From Streptomyces sp. PTY087I2 (GTDB lineage Bacteria > Actinomycetota > Actinomycetes > Streptomycetales > Streptomycetaceae), in contig NZ_LZRD01000012.1 in assembly GCF_001687325.1 (NCBI RefSeq), positions 36,134 to 100,133 of the forward strand: DNA of 64,000 nucleotides, in the 5' to 3' direction. Shown here one piece after another: positions 15,952 to 23,813 of this stretch. How positions within the stretch are numbered: position 1 is the first letter of the stretch; the number at the start of each line of letters is the position of its first letter. The translations under genes were made by a program, and so were the position numbers. The notes beneath the pieces were generated by a model. It was not told where the DNA came from and made no database searches. It saw only the letters and a list, made by a program, of their open reading frames with translations.

Positions 15952-17889
15952 ATGCAGCGCATGTCCATGCCCCGCCGCGGCCGCCTGGCCGCTCTCGCCG
16001 CCCTGACCGTCATATCCGTGGGCGCCGGCGTCCTCGCCGTTCCCGCCTCCGCCGCCCCGGGGGTCCACGCCGCGGCGCGGGCCGAGACCGGCGGCACGAC
16101 GTCGGCGGCCGCCCCGATCCTGGTGACCGGGCAGTCCTCCTGGGGCTTCAAGGAGTCCTGGGTCCGTTACGTCGCGATGTTCGGCGGCTCGGTGACCGCG
16201 GGCGGCGGTGCGACCGCCGACGCGGCCGGAAAGGTCGACTACCCCGTCAAGCACGGCTCGGTCGACCCGGCGGGGCGCTCCGCCGATGTGCGCTTCGGCG
16301 GCTCGGTGACCTACGCGGTGCCCAGCCACGGGATCACCGCGATCACGCTGGCCAACCCGCGTGTCGTCCTCAAGGACGGCCAGGGCACGCTGCACATGGA
16401 CGTGACAACCGATCTCGTCGCGGGTGAGGACCCGGTCACCACGTCCGGGGTGCCGCTCGCCACCCTCGCGGCGTCCGCCGGCTCCCTCGACGGTGGCGCA
16501 CTCGACTGGTCGGGCATCACGGCCTCGCTCACCGGCGAGGGCGCGGCGATCTTCGCCTTCCAGGGCCGGCCCATGTACCCGGCGGGCACGGCGCTGGATC
16601 CCCTCGCCATCAGCGGTACCGTCAGCGTCCCGACGCTGACGGTCAGCCAGGTCACCGATCTGGGCGCGGAGACCGAGGTCACCGTCAGCGGCAAGGGCTA
16701 CCAGCCCGGGCGCGGCGTCTACCTGGCCCAGTCCATCGCCATGCCCGGCACCACGTACCCCAGCGTCTTCGGCAACGCGGTGTACGTCCGCCAGGTCGGC
16801 GCGGACGGCACCTTCAGCGTGACGGCGAAGCTCACCGAGACGTTCACTCCCTCCGGGGGCCCCGCCGTCGACTGCCGGACCACCGCCTGCTTCGTCACGA
16901 GCTTCAACTCGCACGACAGCGCCGACCCCACCTGGATGCCGTCCCGCGCCCAGGACGTGGCCCAGCCGCTCACGTTCGGCGTCGAAATCCCCGCCGCCAC
17001 CATCACCCAGCAGCCCGTCTCCCGTAAGGTCCGCTCGGGCGCCACCGCCGCCTTCACCGCCGCCGCGGACGGATACGACTCGGTCCGCTGGGAGCGCAGC
17101 GCCGACAAGGGCGCGACCTGGAGCACCGTGTCCGGGGCCACCAAGGCCACCCTGTCGGTGAAGGCGTCCGCCGCCCTGAACGGCCACCGCTACCGCGCCG
17201 TCTTCGTCAACGCGTCCGGTGAGACCGCCACGTCGGCCGCGACGCTCACGGTGTCCGCCGTGCCCGCCCGTATCGTCTCCTTCAACGCCTCCCCCGAGCC
17301 GGTCGGCAAGGGCAGCAAGCTGAAGGTCGTCGGCACGCTCCAGACGTCCGGCGCCACGGACGACGTCTGGCGTCCGCTCGCCAAGACGCCCGTGGTCGTC
17401 GAGTTCCGGGCGAAGGGCGCCAAGACCTGGAGCCGCGCCGCGTCGGTCACCACGGACAAGAAGGGCGTGGCCACGGCGTCGGTCACCGCCGTCAAGGACG
17501 GCACCTGGCGGGCCCGTTACGCGGGGACCGCCGACCGGGCCGCGGCCGTGAGCTCCTCGGACTACGTGGACGTCAAGCTGCGCACCTCGGTGTCCGGCTT
17601 CAACGCCTCCCCGGAGCCGGTCCGCAAGGGCCGCACGATCACGGTCAAGGGCACCCTGCGCAGCCTGGACGGCACCTGGAAGAACACCTCCGGCCAGTCC
17701 GTGGTCATCCTGTTCAAGGCCGACGGTGCCGCCAAGTGGAGCAAGTCGGCGACCGTGAAGACCAACAGCAAGGGCGTCTTCTCGAAGGGCTTCACCGCGA
17801 AGAAGGACGGCACCTGGAAGGCCCAGTTCAAGGCCACCTCGTCCCGCCTGGGCACGACCAGCTCCGGTGACCACGTCGACGTGCGCTGA
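15952..17889 (+). CDS. Secreted HtaA-domain protein with Ig-like repeats
   Basis: ATG at 15952 after GAAGGAGAC gives 645 residues. Signal peptide about 1-40 (PRRGR, hydrophobic core, ASAAPG). An HtaA domain follows (about 62-225; GQSSWGFKESWVRYVA, HGSVDPAGRSADVRFGGSVT), the haem-binding module of corynebacterial HtaA/HtaB. Then about 225-340 holds a neocarzinostatin-like beta region (TEVTVSGKGYQPGRGVYLAQ), an Ig-like segment (QQPVSRKVRSGATAAFTAAA), and two related C-terminal repeats each starting FNASPEPV (about 444 and 552). There is no LPXTG or membrane anchor, so it is probably released. With the perfect iron box upstream a role in haem or iron capture is a good inference. Confidence 0.9.
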   Translation: MQRMSMPRRGRLAALAALTVISVGAGVLAVPASAAPGVHAAARAETGGTTSAAAPILVTGQSSWGFKESWVRYVAMFGGSVTAGGGATADAAGKVDYPVKHGSVDPAGRSADVRFGGSVTYAVPSHGITAITLANPRVVLKDGQGTLHMDVTTDLVAGEDPVTTSGVPLATLAASAGSLDGGALDWSGITASLTGEGAAIFAFQGRPMYPAGTALDPLAISGTVSVPTLTVSQVTDLGAETEVTVSGKGYQPGRGVYLAQSIAMPGTTYPSVFGNAVYVRQVGADGTFSVTAKLTETFTPSGGPAVDCRTTACFVTSFNSHDSADPTWMPSRAQDVAQPLTFGVEIPAATITQQPVSRKVRSGATAAFTAAADGYDSVRWERSADKGATWSTVSGATKATLSVKASAALNGHRYRAVFVNASGETATSAATLTVSAVPARIVSFNASPEPVGKGSKLKVVGTLQTSGATDDVWRPLAKTPVVVEFRAKGAKTWSRAASVTTDKKGVATASVTAVKDGTWRARYAGTADRAAAVSSSDYVDVKLRTSVSGFNASPEPVRKGRTITVKGTLRSLDGTWKNTSGQSVVILFKADGAAKWSKSATVKTNSKGVFSKGFTAKKDGTWKAQFKATSSRLGTTSSGDHVDVR

Positions 17890-17916
17890 ACCAGGGCACG
17901 TAAGCCCAGCGAGTGA

Positions 17917-17960
17917 GCGGGCCGCGGCCGACGGGAACGGTCCCGTCGACCGCGGCCCGC
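17917..17960 (+). terminator. Strong hairpin terminator
   Basis: Two 20-base arms (17917-17936 and 17941-17960) pair with one mismatch around an ACGG loop, 28 bases after the HtaA gene. Confidence 0.75.
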
Positions 17961-18028
17961 ATACGTTCCCGACGTCCCGCGTACGTCCCCGACTCGCGGT
18001 TCCGCTGCCTCGGTCGAGCGGCGGGTGG

Positions 18029-18113
18029 GCGTTACGGAGCAGTTCCTGGAACTGCCCGGAGAACCAGTGCCCGGCCGGAGGCGGGCAGTTGGGCGACGAA
18101 GACTCCGTAACGC
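18029..18113. other. Nested inverted repeats, possible structured RNA or attenuator
   Basis: An 11-bp perfect outer stem, GCGTTACGGAG (18029-18039) with CTCCGTAACGC (18103-18113), encloses two mutually exclusive inner hairpins: CAGTTCCTGGAACTG (18040-18054) and AACTGCCCG (18050-18058) with CGGGCAGTT (18082-18090). Overlap of the two inner hairpins at 18050-18054 is what a switching leader would show. It lies 155 bases before the sugar-dehydrogenase-like gene. It does not match a riboswitch class I know, and it is not a tRNA: there is no T-arm. Confidence 0.5.
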
Positions 18114-18139
18114 TGGTCTAGTCCAAGACGTGTCCGTCC

Positions 18140-18267
18140 CCCTATCCTCACCCGTAGCCGGTGACACACCGTCCCCCACCCAGGTTGCCTGCCGGCTCGT
18201 GCCCCCACTCAACTCCGTTCGAGCAGCCGGGTGACTTCCCCCCATTCGCCGCCTCCAGGAGGTCACG
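18140..18267 (+). promoter_or_regulatory. Probable promoter and leader of sugar-dehydrogenase-like gene
   Basis: This stretch holds a TATCCT -10-like hexamer near 18143-18148, downstream of the nested repeats, and ends in AGGAGG before GTG 18268. If this promoter is the one used, the folded element is upstream DNA rather than a transcript leader. Confidence 0.25.
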
Positions 18268-19407
18268 GTGAAATTTCGTACCAGAAGCTCGGCGATCATC
18301 GGAACGCTCTGCCTCGTCACGTCCCTGGCGTTGGCCACGGCGTCGGCGGACGAGCCCGCCGACGCCCCCGTTCAGCAGGTGAGCGCCTCCCTGACCGAAG
18401 TGGCCAGGGCCCAGGGGCCGTCCGCGGGCGCGGCCGGACCCGATGACACGCTGTGGATCGCCGAACGCGCTGGCACCGTACGGGTTTTGGACGATTCCGG
18501 GCTCGGGGATCCCGTCCTCGACATCTCCGACGAGACCACCACCGACGGCGAACGCGGCCTGCTGGGCGTCGCGTTCGACAAGACGTTCGCGCACTTCTAC
18601 ATCTCGTACACCGACCTCGAAGGCACGAGCACGATCGACGAGTTCGCGGTGGAGGGCGGTCAACTCCGGCCGGAGACACGGCGTACGGTCCTCACCCAGA
18701 CCCAGCCGTACGCGAACCACAACGGCGGGGACATCAAGTTCGGCCCCGACGGCTATCTGTACATCGCCTTCGGGGACGGCGGCTCGGGCGGCGACCCGCA
18801 CGGCAACGGGCAGAAGCTCGACACCCTGCTCGGCAAGCTGCTGCGGATCGACCCGAGCGGCGGCGAACCGTACGCGGTCCCGGCCGACAACCCGTTCGTG
18901 GACGACGCGAACGCGAAGGACGAGATCTGGGCGTACGGGCTGCGCAATCCCTGGCGGTTCTCCTTCGACGCGGGCACGGGCGACCTGCTGATCGGCGATG
19001 TCGGCCAGAGCGACTGGGAGGAGATCGACTGGGCCCCGGCGGCCAGTAAGGGCGGCGAGAACTACGGCTGGTCCTCCATGGAGGGCACGCACCCCTTCCG
19101 GGGCGGCACAGAGCCCGCGAACCACGTCCCGCCGGTCCACGAGTACGACCGTACGGGCCTGGGCTGCTCGGTGACCGGCGGATTCGTCTACCGCGGCGAC
19201 GCGCTCCCGGACCTCCGGGGCAGCTACGTGTTCAGCGACTACTGCGACGGCACCCTGCGGACACTCCAGCTGGAGGACGGCGAGGTGACCGGCGTGGGCG
19301 ACCTCGGCGTCAGCGGCGGCGAGGTCATCTCGTTCGCGGAGGGCGGCGACGGCGAGCTGTACGTGCTCGGCAGCAACGGCGTCGTCTCGCGCGTCGATCC
19401 CGCGTGA
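18268..19407 (+). CDS. Secreted glucose/sorbosone dehydrogenase-like (PQQ-type propeller) protein
   Basis: GTG at 18268 after AGGAGG gives 379 residues. Signal peptide about 1-28, cleaved near ASADEP; there is no lipobox. The rest is one glucose/sorbosone-dehydrogenase domain: GERGLLGVAFDKTF (about 94-107), NHNGGDIKFGPDGYLYIAFG (about 151-170), GDGGSGGDPHGNGQ, GLRNPWRFSFD (about 227-237), DWEEIDW and the C-terminal YVFSDYCDGTLR. Homologues are soluble aldose sugar dehydrogenases that use PQQ and calcium in the periplasm; no PQQ biosynthesis genes are visible here and Streptomyces is not known as a PQQ maker, so the cofactor is an open point. Confidence 0.9.
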   Translation: MKFRTRSSAIIGTLCLVTSLALATASADEPADAPVQQVSASLTEVARAQGPSAGAAGPDDTLWIAERAGTVRVLDDSGLGDPVLDISDETTTDGERGLLGVAFDKTFAHFYISYTDLEGTSTIDEFAVEGGQLRPETRRTVLTQTQPYANHNGGDIKFGPDGYLYIAFGDGGSGGDPHGNGQKLDTLLGKLLRIDPSGGEPYAVPADNPFVDDANAKDEIWAYGLRNPWRFSFDAGTGDLLIGDVGQSDWEEIDWAPAASKGGENYGWSSMEGTHPFRGGTEPANHVPPVHEYDRTGLGCSVTGGFVYRGDALPDLRGSYVFSDYCDGTLRTLQLEDGEVTGVGDLGVSGGEVISFAEGGDGELYVLGSNGVVSRVDPA

Positions 19408-19450
19408 GCGGCTGACCCGCGCGGGAGGCCGACCGCGTGGACCGGAGGCC

Positions 19451-19481
19451 GGCCCCGCCGAACATGATGATCGGCGGGGCC
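19451..19481. terminator. Bidirectional hairpin terminator
   Basis: A perfect 11-bp stem GGCCCCGCCGA (19451-19461) / TCGGCGGGGCC (19471-19481) with a nine-base loop and a T-rich tail (CCTTCTTGT). It separates the convergent sugar-dehydrogenase and XRE-cupin genes. Confidence 0.75.
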
Positions 19482-20079
19482 CCTTCTTGTCCGAGCCTTC
19501 TCCGCGTTTCTCCGTGGCTTCGCCGCGCTGGTGGCCGCGGCGGGCGTCCCGGTCGAAGATGCCGAGCAGCTCGCACGGACCGCCCTCGGCGCCGATCGCG
19601 TGCGGGAGCATCGTGGGGAACTCCGCCGCCTGGTTCGTCTCGATCCGCAGGCGGCGGTTGCCCAGGAGCAGGATCGCGGTGCCGGACAGGACGACGAGCC
19701 ATTCCCGGCCCGGATGTGCGCGCAGCCGCGAGGGGTTGTCGGGCGGCGGCTCGGTGATGCGCTGGCGGATGACGGTCATGCCGGGCTCCGCCTTGATGGG
19801 CCACCGCATCTGCCCGTGTGCCCCGTCGATCATCGGGTTGGAGACGATGTCGTCGGAGGCGGTCTCGACCAGCTGGTCGAGCGAGGTGTCCAGGGCACGG
19901 GCGAGCGTGACGAGCTGGTCCAGGGCCAGCCGCCGCCGGCCGTTCTCGATGCGGCTGAGCGTGGACTGGCTGACCTTCGCCCGGGCGGCCAGCTCCTACA
20001 GGGACCAGCCCTGGGCCACGCGCAGGGCGCGGATCCGTTTGCGTACCAGACTGTCCAGCTCACCATCTTCTTGCGTCAT
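19482..20079 (-). pseudogene. XRE-cupin regulator with premature stop
   Basis: ATG at 20079 starts a helix-turn-helix/cupin regulator: VRKRIRALRVAQGWSL, then a TAG at 19996-19998, then in the same frame ELAARAKVSQSTLSRIENG, LDQLVTLARALDTSLDQLVE and a cupin domain (MTVIRQRITEPPPDNPSR, HPGREWLVVLSGTAILLLGN, FPTMLPHAIGAEGGPCELLG). A single change such as CAG or GAG to TAG inside the DNA-binding domain breaks the gene at codon 28. The expected stop after RRGHQRGE is also absent, so the frame runs on through the terminator; the left boundary given is the terminator edge, not a seen stop. An internal restart would give a cupin without the DNA-binding helices. Confidence 0.75.
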
Positions 20080-20080
20080 G

Positions 20081-20105
20081 GGCATGAGCGTATGCCAGTG
20101 AGGCA
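20081..20105. promoter_or_regulatory. Overlapping inverted repeats in XRE-cupin promoter region
   Basis: GGCAT (20081-20085) pairs with ATGCC (20092-20096), and TGCC (20093-20096) pairs with GGCA (20102-20105). They are immediately upstream of the XRE-cupin start and may be its autoregulatory operator. Confidence 0.3.
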
Positions 20106-20162
20106 AAGTACGCCGGGCGGCGGTGGTTCCCAGCGCATCGGCGTCCGCGTGACCATGGTCGG

Positions 20163-20205
20163 GCCATGTCCGGATCTGTGGGATATCCGACCCTCGGGAC
20201 ATGGC
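20163..20205. repeat. Nested inverted repeat upstream of HD-domain gene
   Basis: GCCATGTCC (20163-20171) pairs with GGACATGGC (20197-20205), and CGGAT (20171-20175) with ATCCG (20185-20189) inside it. It is about 105 bases before the HD-domain start, so operator or leader hairpin are both possible. Confidence 0.4.
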
Positions 20206-20251
20206 GCACCCGGGGCCGGAAGCCCAAGCTGGAGTGAGCTGATCTCCATGG

Positions 20252-20278
20252 CCTGGATGACCTGGATGACCTGGATGG
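20252..20278 (+). repeat. Three tandem 9-base repeats
   Basis: CCTGGATGA, CCTGGATGA, CCTGGATGG in tandem. Read in frame with the HD-domain gene from ATG 20248 they would add MAWMTWMTWMV to its N-terminus, but that start lacks a good ribosome binding site. Confidence 0.6.
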
Positions 20279-20310
20279 TCCGGACGTTCGAGGAAGGGAG
20301 CGGACACCCC

Positions 20311-20985
20311 ATGCCGACCGATACATCGACCCCTACGTCGACCGCCCGTGCGTCACTCACGGAGCGCGTCCGGGTTCCGGACACCGCGCTCGCCCGGGAG
20401 GCGGCCGAGCTGGTGCGGGACACGGCCAGCGAGCTGATCTATCACCACTCGTGCCGGGTCTTCTGGTTCGGAGCCCTCCAGGGGCAGCGCCGCGACCTGA
20501 GCTTCGACCCCGAACTCCTTTACGTGGGGGCTCTGTTCCATGATCTCGGCCTCGGCGAGTCCTTCCGGTCCAGCGGTCGGCGCTTCGAGGTGGACAGCGC
20601 GGACGAGGCGCGTCGCTTCCTCCAGGCGCGCGGGGTTCCGGAGGACAGCGTGCGGCGGGTCTGGACGGCCATCGCCCTGCACACGACCCCGGGCATCCCG
20701 TCGTTCATGGAGCCCGAGGTGGCCCTCGTGACCGCCGGGGTGGAGTACGACGTACTGGGCATCGGTTACGAGGATCTCTCCCCGGCCGACCGGGCGGAGG
20801 TCGTCGCGCTCCATCCCCGGCCGGACTTCAAACGGCGGATCCTCGGGGCGTTCACCGACGGTGTCGGCCCGAAACCGGAGACGACGTTCGGCAACGTCAA
20901 GGCCGACGTCCTGGAGCACTACGTCCCCGGCTTCGAACGCGGCGACTTCGTCCGCACCGTTCTCGACTCCCCCTGGCCCGAGTGA
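20311..20985 (+). CDS. HD-domain protein (putative phosphohydrolase)
   Basis: ATG at 20311 after GAGGAAGGGAG gives 224 residues. The HD metal-binding signature is seen as IYHHSCRVFWFG (about residues 48-59) and ALFHDLGLGE (about 83-92) with a further conserved histidine in ALHTTPG (about 127-133). HD proteins of this type hydrolyse phosphoesters of nucleotides or other small molecules; cyanamide-hydratase-like members are also related. The gene overlaps the following GlxA-type regulator (GTGA), so the two are translationally coupled. Confidence 0.88.
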   Translation: MPTDTSTPTSTARASLTERVRVPDTALAREAAELVRDTASELIYHHSCRVFWFGALQGQRRDLSFDPELLYVGALFHDLGLGESFRSSGRRFEVDSADEARRFLQARGVPEDSVRRVWTAIALHTTPGIPSFMEPEVALVTAGVEYDVLGIGYEDLSPADRAEVVALHPRPDFKRRILGAFTDGVGPKPETTFGNVKADVLEHYVPGFERGDFVRTVLDSPWPE

Positions 20986-21986
20986 CCGGCGCCACCCGCC
21001 CCCACCTGGTGGCCGTCGTGGCGTTCGACGGGGTTCAGCTCCTCGACGTCACCGGCCCGGCGGAGGTGTTCACCACGGCCAACGGCCACGGGGGCCGCTA
21101 CGACGTACGGATCGTCTCGGTGACCGGGCAGGACGTCCGGACCTCCGGCGGGATCAGGCTCGGGGTCGACGGCCCCCTGGACAGTCTCCCGGGGCGGCTC
21201 GGAACGCTGCTGGTGCCGGGCCGGCGGGACTGGCGGCGGGCGGTGGAGGACGCCGCGCTGACGTCCGGGGTACGGGATCTCGCCGGGCGGTCCCGCCGGG
21301 TGGCGTCGGTGTGCGCGGGCGCGTTCGTGCTGGCCGAGGCGGGTCTGCTGGACGGCCGCAGGGCGGCGACGCACTGGCGGCTCGCCGGTGAACTGGCCGC
21401 CGCCTACCCCGCAGTGACGGTCGAGTCCGATCCGCTCTTCGTACGCGACGGCCCCGTGATCACCTCGGCGGGCATCACCGCCGGCATGGACCTGGCGCTG
21501 TCCCTGGTGGAGGAGGACCACGGCGCGGGTCCGGCCCGTGACACCGCGCGGGAGCTCGTGGTGTTCATGGCCAGACCGGGCGGCCAGTCCCAGTTCAGCG
21601 CCCGGCTGCGGCCGCGCGAGGCCGGGCATCCCGCCGTACGGGCGGCCATGGACGCGGTGAGCGCCGACCCGGCCGGTCCGCACTCTCCGGCCACGCTCGC
21701 CCGGCTCGGCAGGGTCTCGGCCCGGCATCTGAGCCGGCTGTTCCGCGGCGAGACCGGGCTCTCGCCCGCCCAGTACATCGAATCCGTACGCCTGGAGGCC
21801 GCCCAGGCGCTCCTGGCCTCGGGCACCGATCCCATCGAGGCGGTGGCCGAGGGAGCGGGTTTTGGATCGGCCGAGACGATGCGCCGGGCGTTCCAGCAGA
21901 CGCTGGGCCTCTCCCCCACCCACTACCGGGCCCGGTTCCGGACGACGGCGACGGCGGCAGGCGCGGCGGCACAGGTGGACGGCTGA
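20982..21986 (+). CDS. GlxA-family AraC-type transcriptional regulator
   Basis: GTG at 20982 overlaps the stop of the HD-domain gene. The 334-residue product has a DJ-1/PfpI domain (about 8-180; VVAFDGVQLLDVTGPAEVF, SVCAGAFVLAEAGLLDGR) and a C-terminal AraC-type double helix-turn-helix (about 225-325; RVSARHLSRLFRGETGLSP, GFGSAETMRRAFQQTLG). It is a third GlxA-like regulator in the window but differs from the paralogous pair at 500 and 42812 (no VYPFEL motif). Coupling to an HD-domain enzyme suggests the two act on one pathway. Confidence 0.92.
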   Translation: MTGATRPHLVAVVAFDGVQLLDVTGPAEVFTTANGHGGRYDVRIVSVTGQDVRTSGGIRLGVDGPLDSLPGRLGTLLVPGRRDWRRAVEDAALTSGVRDLAGRSRRVASVCAGAFVLAEAGLLDGRRAATHWRLAGELAAAYPAVTVESDPLFVRDGPVITSAGITAGMDLALSLVEEDHGAGPARDTARELVVFMARPGGQSQFSARLRPREAGHPAVRAAMDAVSADPAGPHSPATLARLGRVSARHLSRLFRGETGLSPAQYIESVRLEAAQALLASGTDPIEAVAEGAGFGSAETMRRAFQQTLGLSPTHYRARFRTTATAAGAAAQVDG

Positions 21987-22098
21987 GCCTTGCCGCGGAC
22001 GGGCGCCGCCGAGCGGGGCCGCTCGCACGGCAGGCGCCGGAGCCCGTCGTCGGCCCCGCGTCGCGGCGGGGGTGTGGCCGGCACGTACGGTACAGCAG

Positions 22099-22725
22099 GT
22101 GAACGAACCGCTCGAAGCCGTGACCGGCCACCCTGCGGACGGACGTGTCCCGGCCCTGACGACCCGCGTGTTCCTGGCGCTCGCACCGCCCGACGACGCG
22201 AAGGACGAGCTGGCGCGCGTACTGCGTCCGGCCTATGACGCCTATCCGCGCATGCGGTGGAACCGCATCGAGGACTGGCACATCACCCTCGCGTTCCTCG
22301 GGGAACTTCCGGTCGCCGCCGTTCCGCCCCTGATGCCTCCGCTCGCCGCGTTCGCGGCCCGGCAACGGCCGTTGCGGCTGGCGCTGAACGGCGGCGGGCA
22401 CTTCGACGAGCGGGTGTTGTGGACCGGGGTCACGGGGGACCTCGAAGGGCTGCACCGCCTCGCCGTCGACGTACGCACGCTTGTCAGGGAGTGCGGTGTC
22501 TCCTTCCCCGAGCGGCCGCTCCGGCCGCATCTGACGCTGGCCCGGTCCCGCCGGGGCGACCACGCGGACACGGTGGAGGCCGCGGCCTCACTCGCCGCGT
22601 TCGGCGGCCGGGAGTGGGAGGCCGGGCGTCTCCACCTGGTGGGCAGCAACATCGGCCGTGGTCCGGGGCCGATCCACTACCGCGACATCGAGGCCTGGGA
22701 CTTCCGCCACGGGGCCGGCGGCTGA
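22099..22725 (+). CDS. thpR: RNA 2',3'-cyclic phosphodiesterase (2H superfamily, LigT/ThpR)
   Basis: GTG at 22099 gives 208 residues. The two HxTx motifs of 2H phosphoesterases are present: WHITLAF (about residues 58-64) and PHLTLAR (about 138-144), each supplying a catalytic histidine and threonine. ThpR/LigT proteins hydrolyse 2',3'-cyclic phosphate ends of RNA. The protein starts RVFLALAPPDDAKDELARV after a 22-residue leader that could be trimmed if a later start is used. Length is in the usual 180-210 range. Confidence 0.88.
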   Translation: MNEPLEAVTGHPADGRVPALTTRVFLALAPPDDAKDELARVLRPAYDAYPRMRWNRIEDWHITLAFLGELPVAAVPPLMPPLAAFAARQRPLRLALNGGGHFDERVLWTGVTGDLEGLHRLAVDVRTLVRECGVSFPERPLRPHLTLARSRRGDHADTVEAAASLAAFGGREWEAGRLHLVGSNIGRGPGPIHYRDIEAWDFRHGAGG

Positions 22726-22750
22726 GCCCGCCCCCTCCTCTGCGACGCGG

Positions 22751-23209
22751 TCACGTGGTGTCGTGCCGCGTGGGCCCTGCGTGCGTCAGCAGAAACTCGG
22801 TCGCCCGCGCGATGGCCTCGGCGGATGTGCCGTGGACGGCCTCCGACTCGTCCTCCTGGAGGTCGGCGCCCGTGGCGGTGTACCACCAGGCGTCGGCGCC
22901 CGGGTCGTGGTGAATCACGGCGTCACCCCCCGCGTAGTGGAGCGGGATCGACTCACTGGCGGACTTCTCCGGTACCGCGTGGGGCCACTTGAGGCGGGCC
23001 GACTGGCGCTTGATGCCGCCCCAGGCCGCGCCGAGCTGCGCGTAGCTGGAGCCACCGCGTCCGGCGACGGTGGCCGCGCTCTCGGCCGGCCGGTCGACGG
23101 ACCGCTTGGCTTCGTAGAGCGACCGCAGCATCGCCAGTTGCACGTCGGGCGCGGCCATGAGCGCGGCGTCGAAGGGCTTTCCGGCGGTGCGGTAGTCGAC
23201 AGGTTGCAC
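22751..23209 (-). CDS. Hypothetical protein cotranscribed with OhrR
   Basis: GTG at 23209 lies two bases after the OhrR stop, giving 152 residues of no recognised family. It is soluble, rich in alanine and charged residues, with FDAALMAAPDVQLAMLRSLY near the N-terminus, AQLGAAWGGIKRQSARLKWP in the middle and GADAWWYTATGADLQEDESE near the end. The tight spacing indicates one transcript with OhrR and therefore possible peroxide control. No catalytic motif seen. Confidence 0.65.
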   Translation of the reverse strand: MQPVDYRTAGKPFDAALMAAPDVQLAMLRSLYEAKRSVDRPAESAATVAGRGGSSYAQLGAAWGGIKRQSARLKWPHAVPEKSASESIPLHYAGGDAVIHHDPGADAWWYTATGADLQEDESEAVHGTSAEAIARATEFLLTHAGPTRHDTT

Positions 23210-23211
23210 TG

Positions 23212-23700
23212 TCAGTCGGCGTCCGCCGCCTCCCCCAGCGCGCCCGTGAGTCGGCCCAGGATTTCCTGCAATCCGAGAACCTCCTCCAGCGACAGACCGG
23301 TGGCGACGAGCACGCCGCGCGGGACGGACAGCGCGCGCTCGCGCAGCCCCGCGCCCTCGTCGGTCAGTTCGATCACGACGGAGCGCTCGTCCTCGCGGCT
23401 GCGTTCGCGCCGGACCAGGCCGGCGCTCTCCAGTCGCTTGAGCAGCGGCGACAGGGTTCCCGAGTCCAGGTGGAGCCGTTCCCCGATGGCCTTGACCGAC
23501 TGCGGGCCCTGTTCCCAGAGGACCAGCATGACCAGGTACTGCGAGTAGGTGAGCCCGAGATCCTTCAGCGCCCGCCGGTAGTAACCGCCGAACGCCCGCG
23601 AGGCGGCGTGCAGCGAGAAGCACACCTGGTGGTCCAGTCGCAGCAGCTCCGCGTCAGGGATGGCGGAGAGGTCGGGCGAGGCGCTCGGAGCAGTGGTCAT
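23212..23700 (-). CDS. ohrR: OhrR-type MarR-family peroxide-sensing repressor
   Basis: ATG at 23700 gives 162 residues; a longer frame upstream would cover the operator and is not used. The OhrR hallmark is the reactive cysteine near the N-terminus, in LDHQVCFSLHAASRAF (Cys about residue 25), followed by the MarR winged helix (TYSQYLVMLVLWEQGP, LHLDSGTLSPLLKRLESAGL, RSREDERSVVIELTDEG). OhrR is inactivated by organic hydroperoxides and derepresses ohr, which is divergent at 23814. The palindrome at 23731 lies between them. Confidence 0.93.
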   Translation of the reverse strand: MTTAPSASPDLSAIPDAELLRLDHQVCFSLHAASRAFGGYYRRALKDLGLTYSQYLVMLVLWEQGPQSVKAIGERLHLDSGTLSPLLKRLESAGLVRRERSREDERSVVIELTDEGAGLRERALSVPRGVLVATGLSLEEVLGLQEILGRLTGALGEAADAD

Positions 23701-23730
23701 GGAACCAGCGTACCGCCGCACGCCCCATCG

Positions 23731-23758
23731 AGTTGTGCACAACTTAGTTGTGTGCAAT
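23731..23758. promoter_or_regulatory. OhrR operator, two boxes
   Basis: AGTTGTGCACAACT (23731-23744) is a perfect palindrome, followed one base later by a degenerate second copy (23746-23758, AGTTGTGTGCAAT). The 15-base period puts both on one DNA face-and-a-half. It is in the ohrR-ohr divergent promoter and agrees with the TTGT/ACAA-rich boxes known for OhrR. Confidence 0.8.
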
Positions 23759-23813
23759 CTTTATATCCGTAGCCGCGACCAGCCGGGTCGGGGCTCCAGA
23801 GGAGGGTCATCCC

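Noticed and set aside
18029..18113. tRNA with long variable arm (85 bases)
   Set aside because: The closing stem is 11 bp, there is no T-arm motif and no anticodon loop, so it was kept only as an unexplained folded element.
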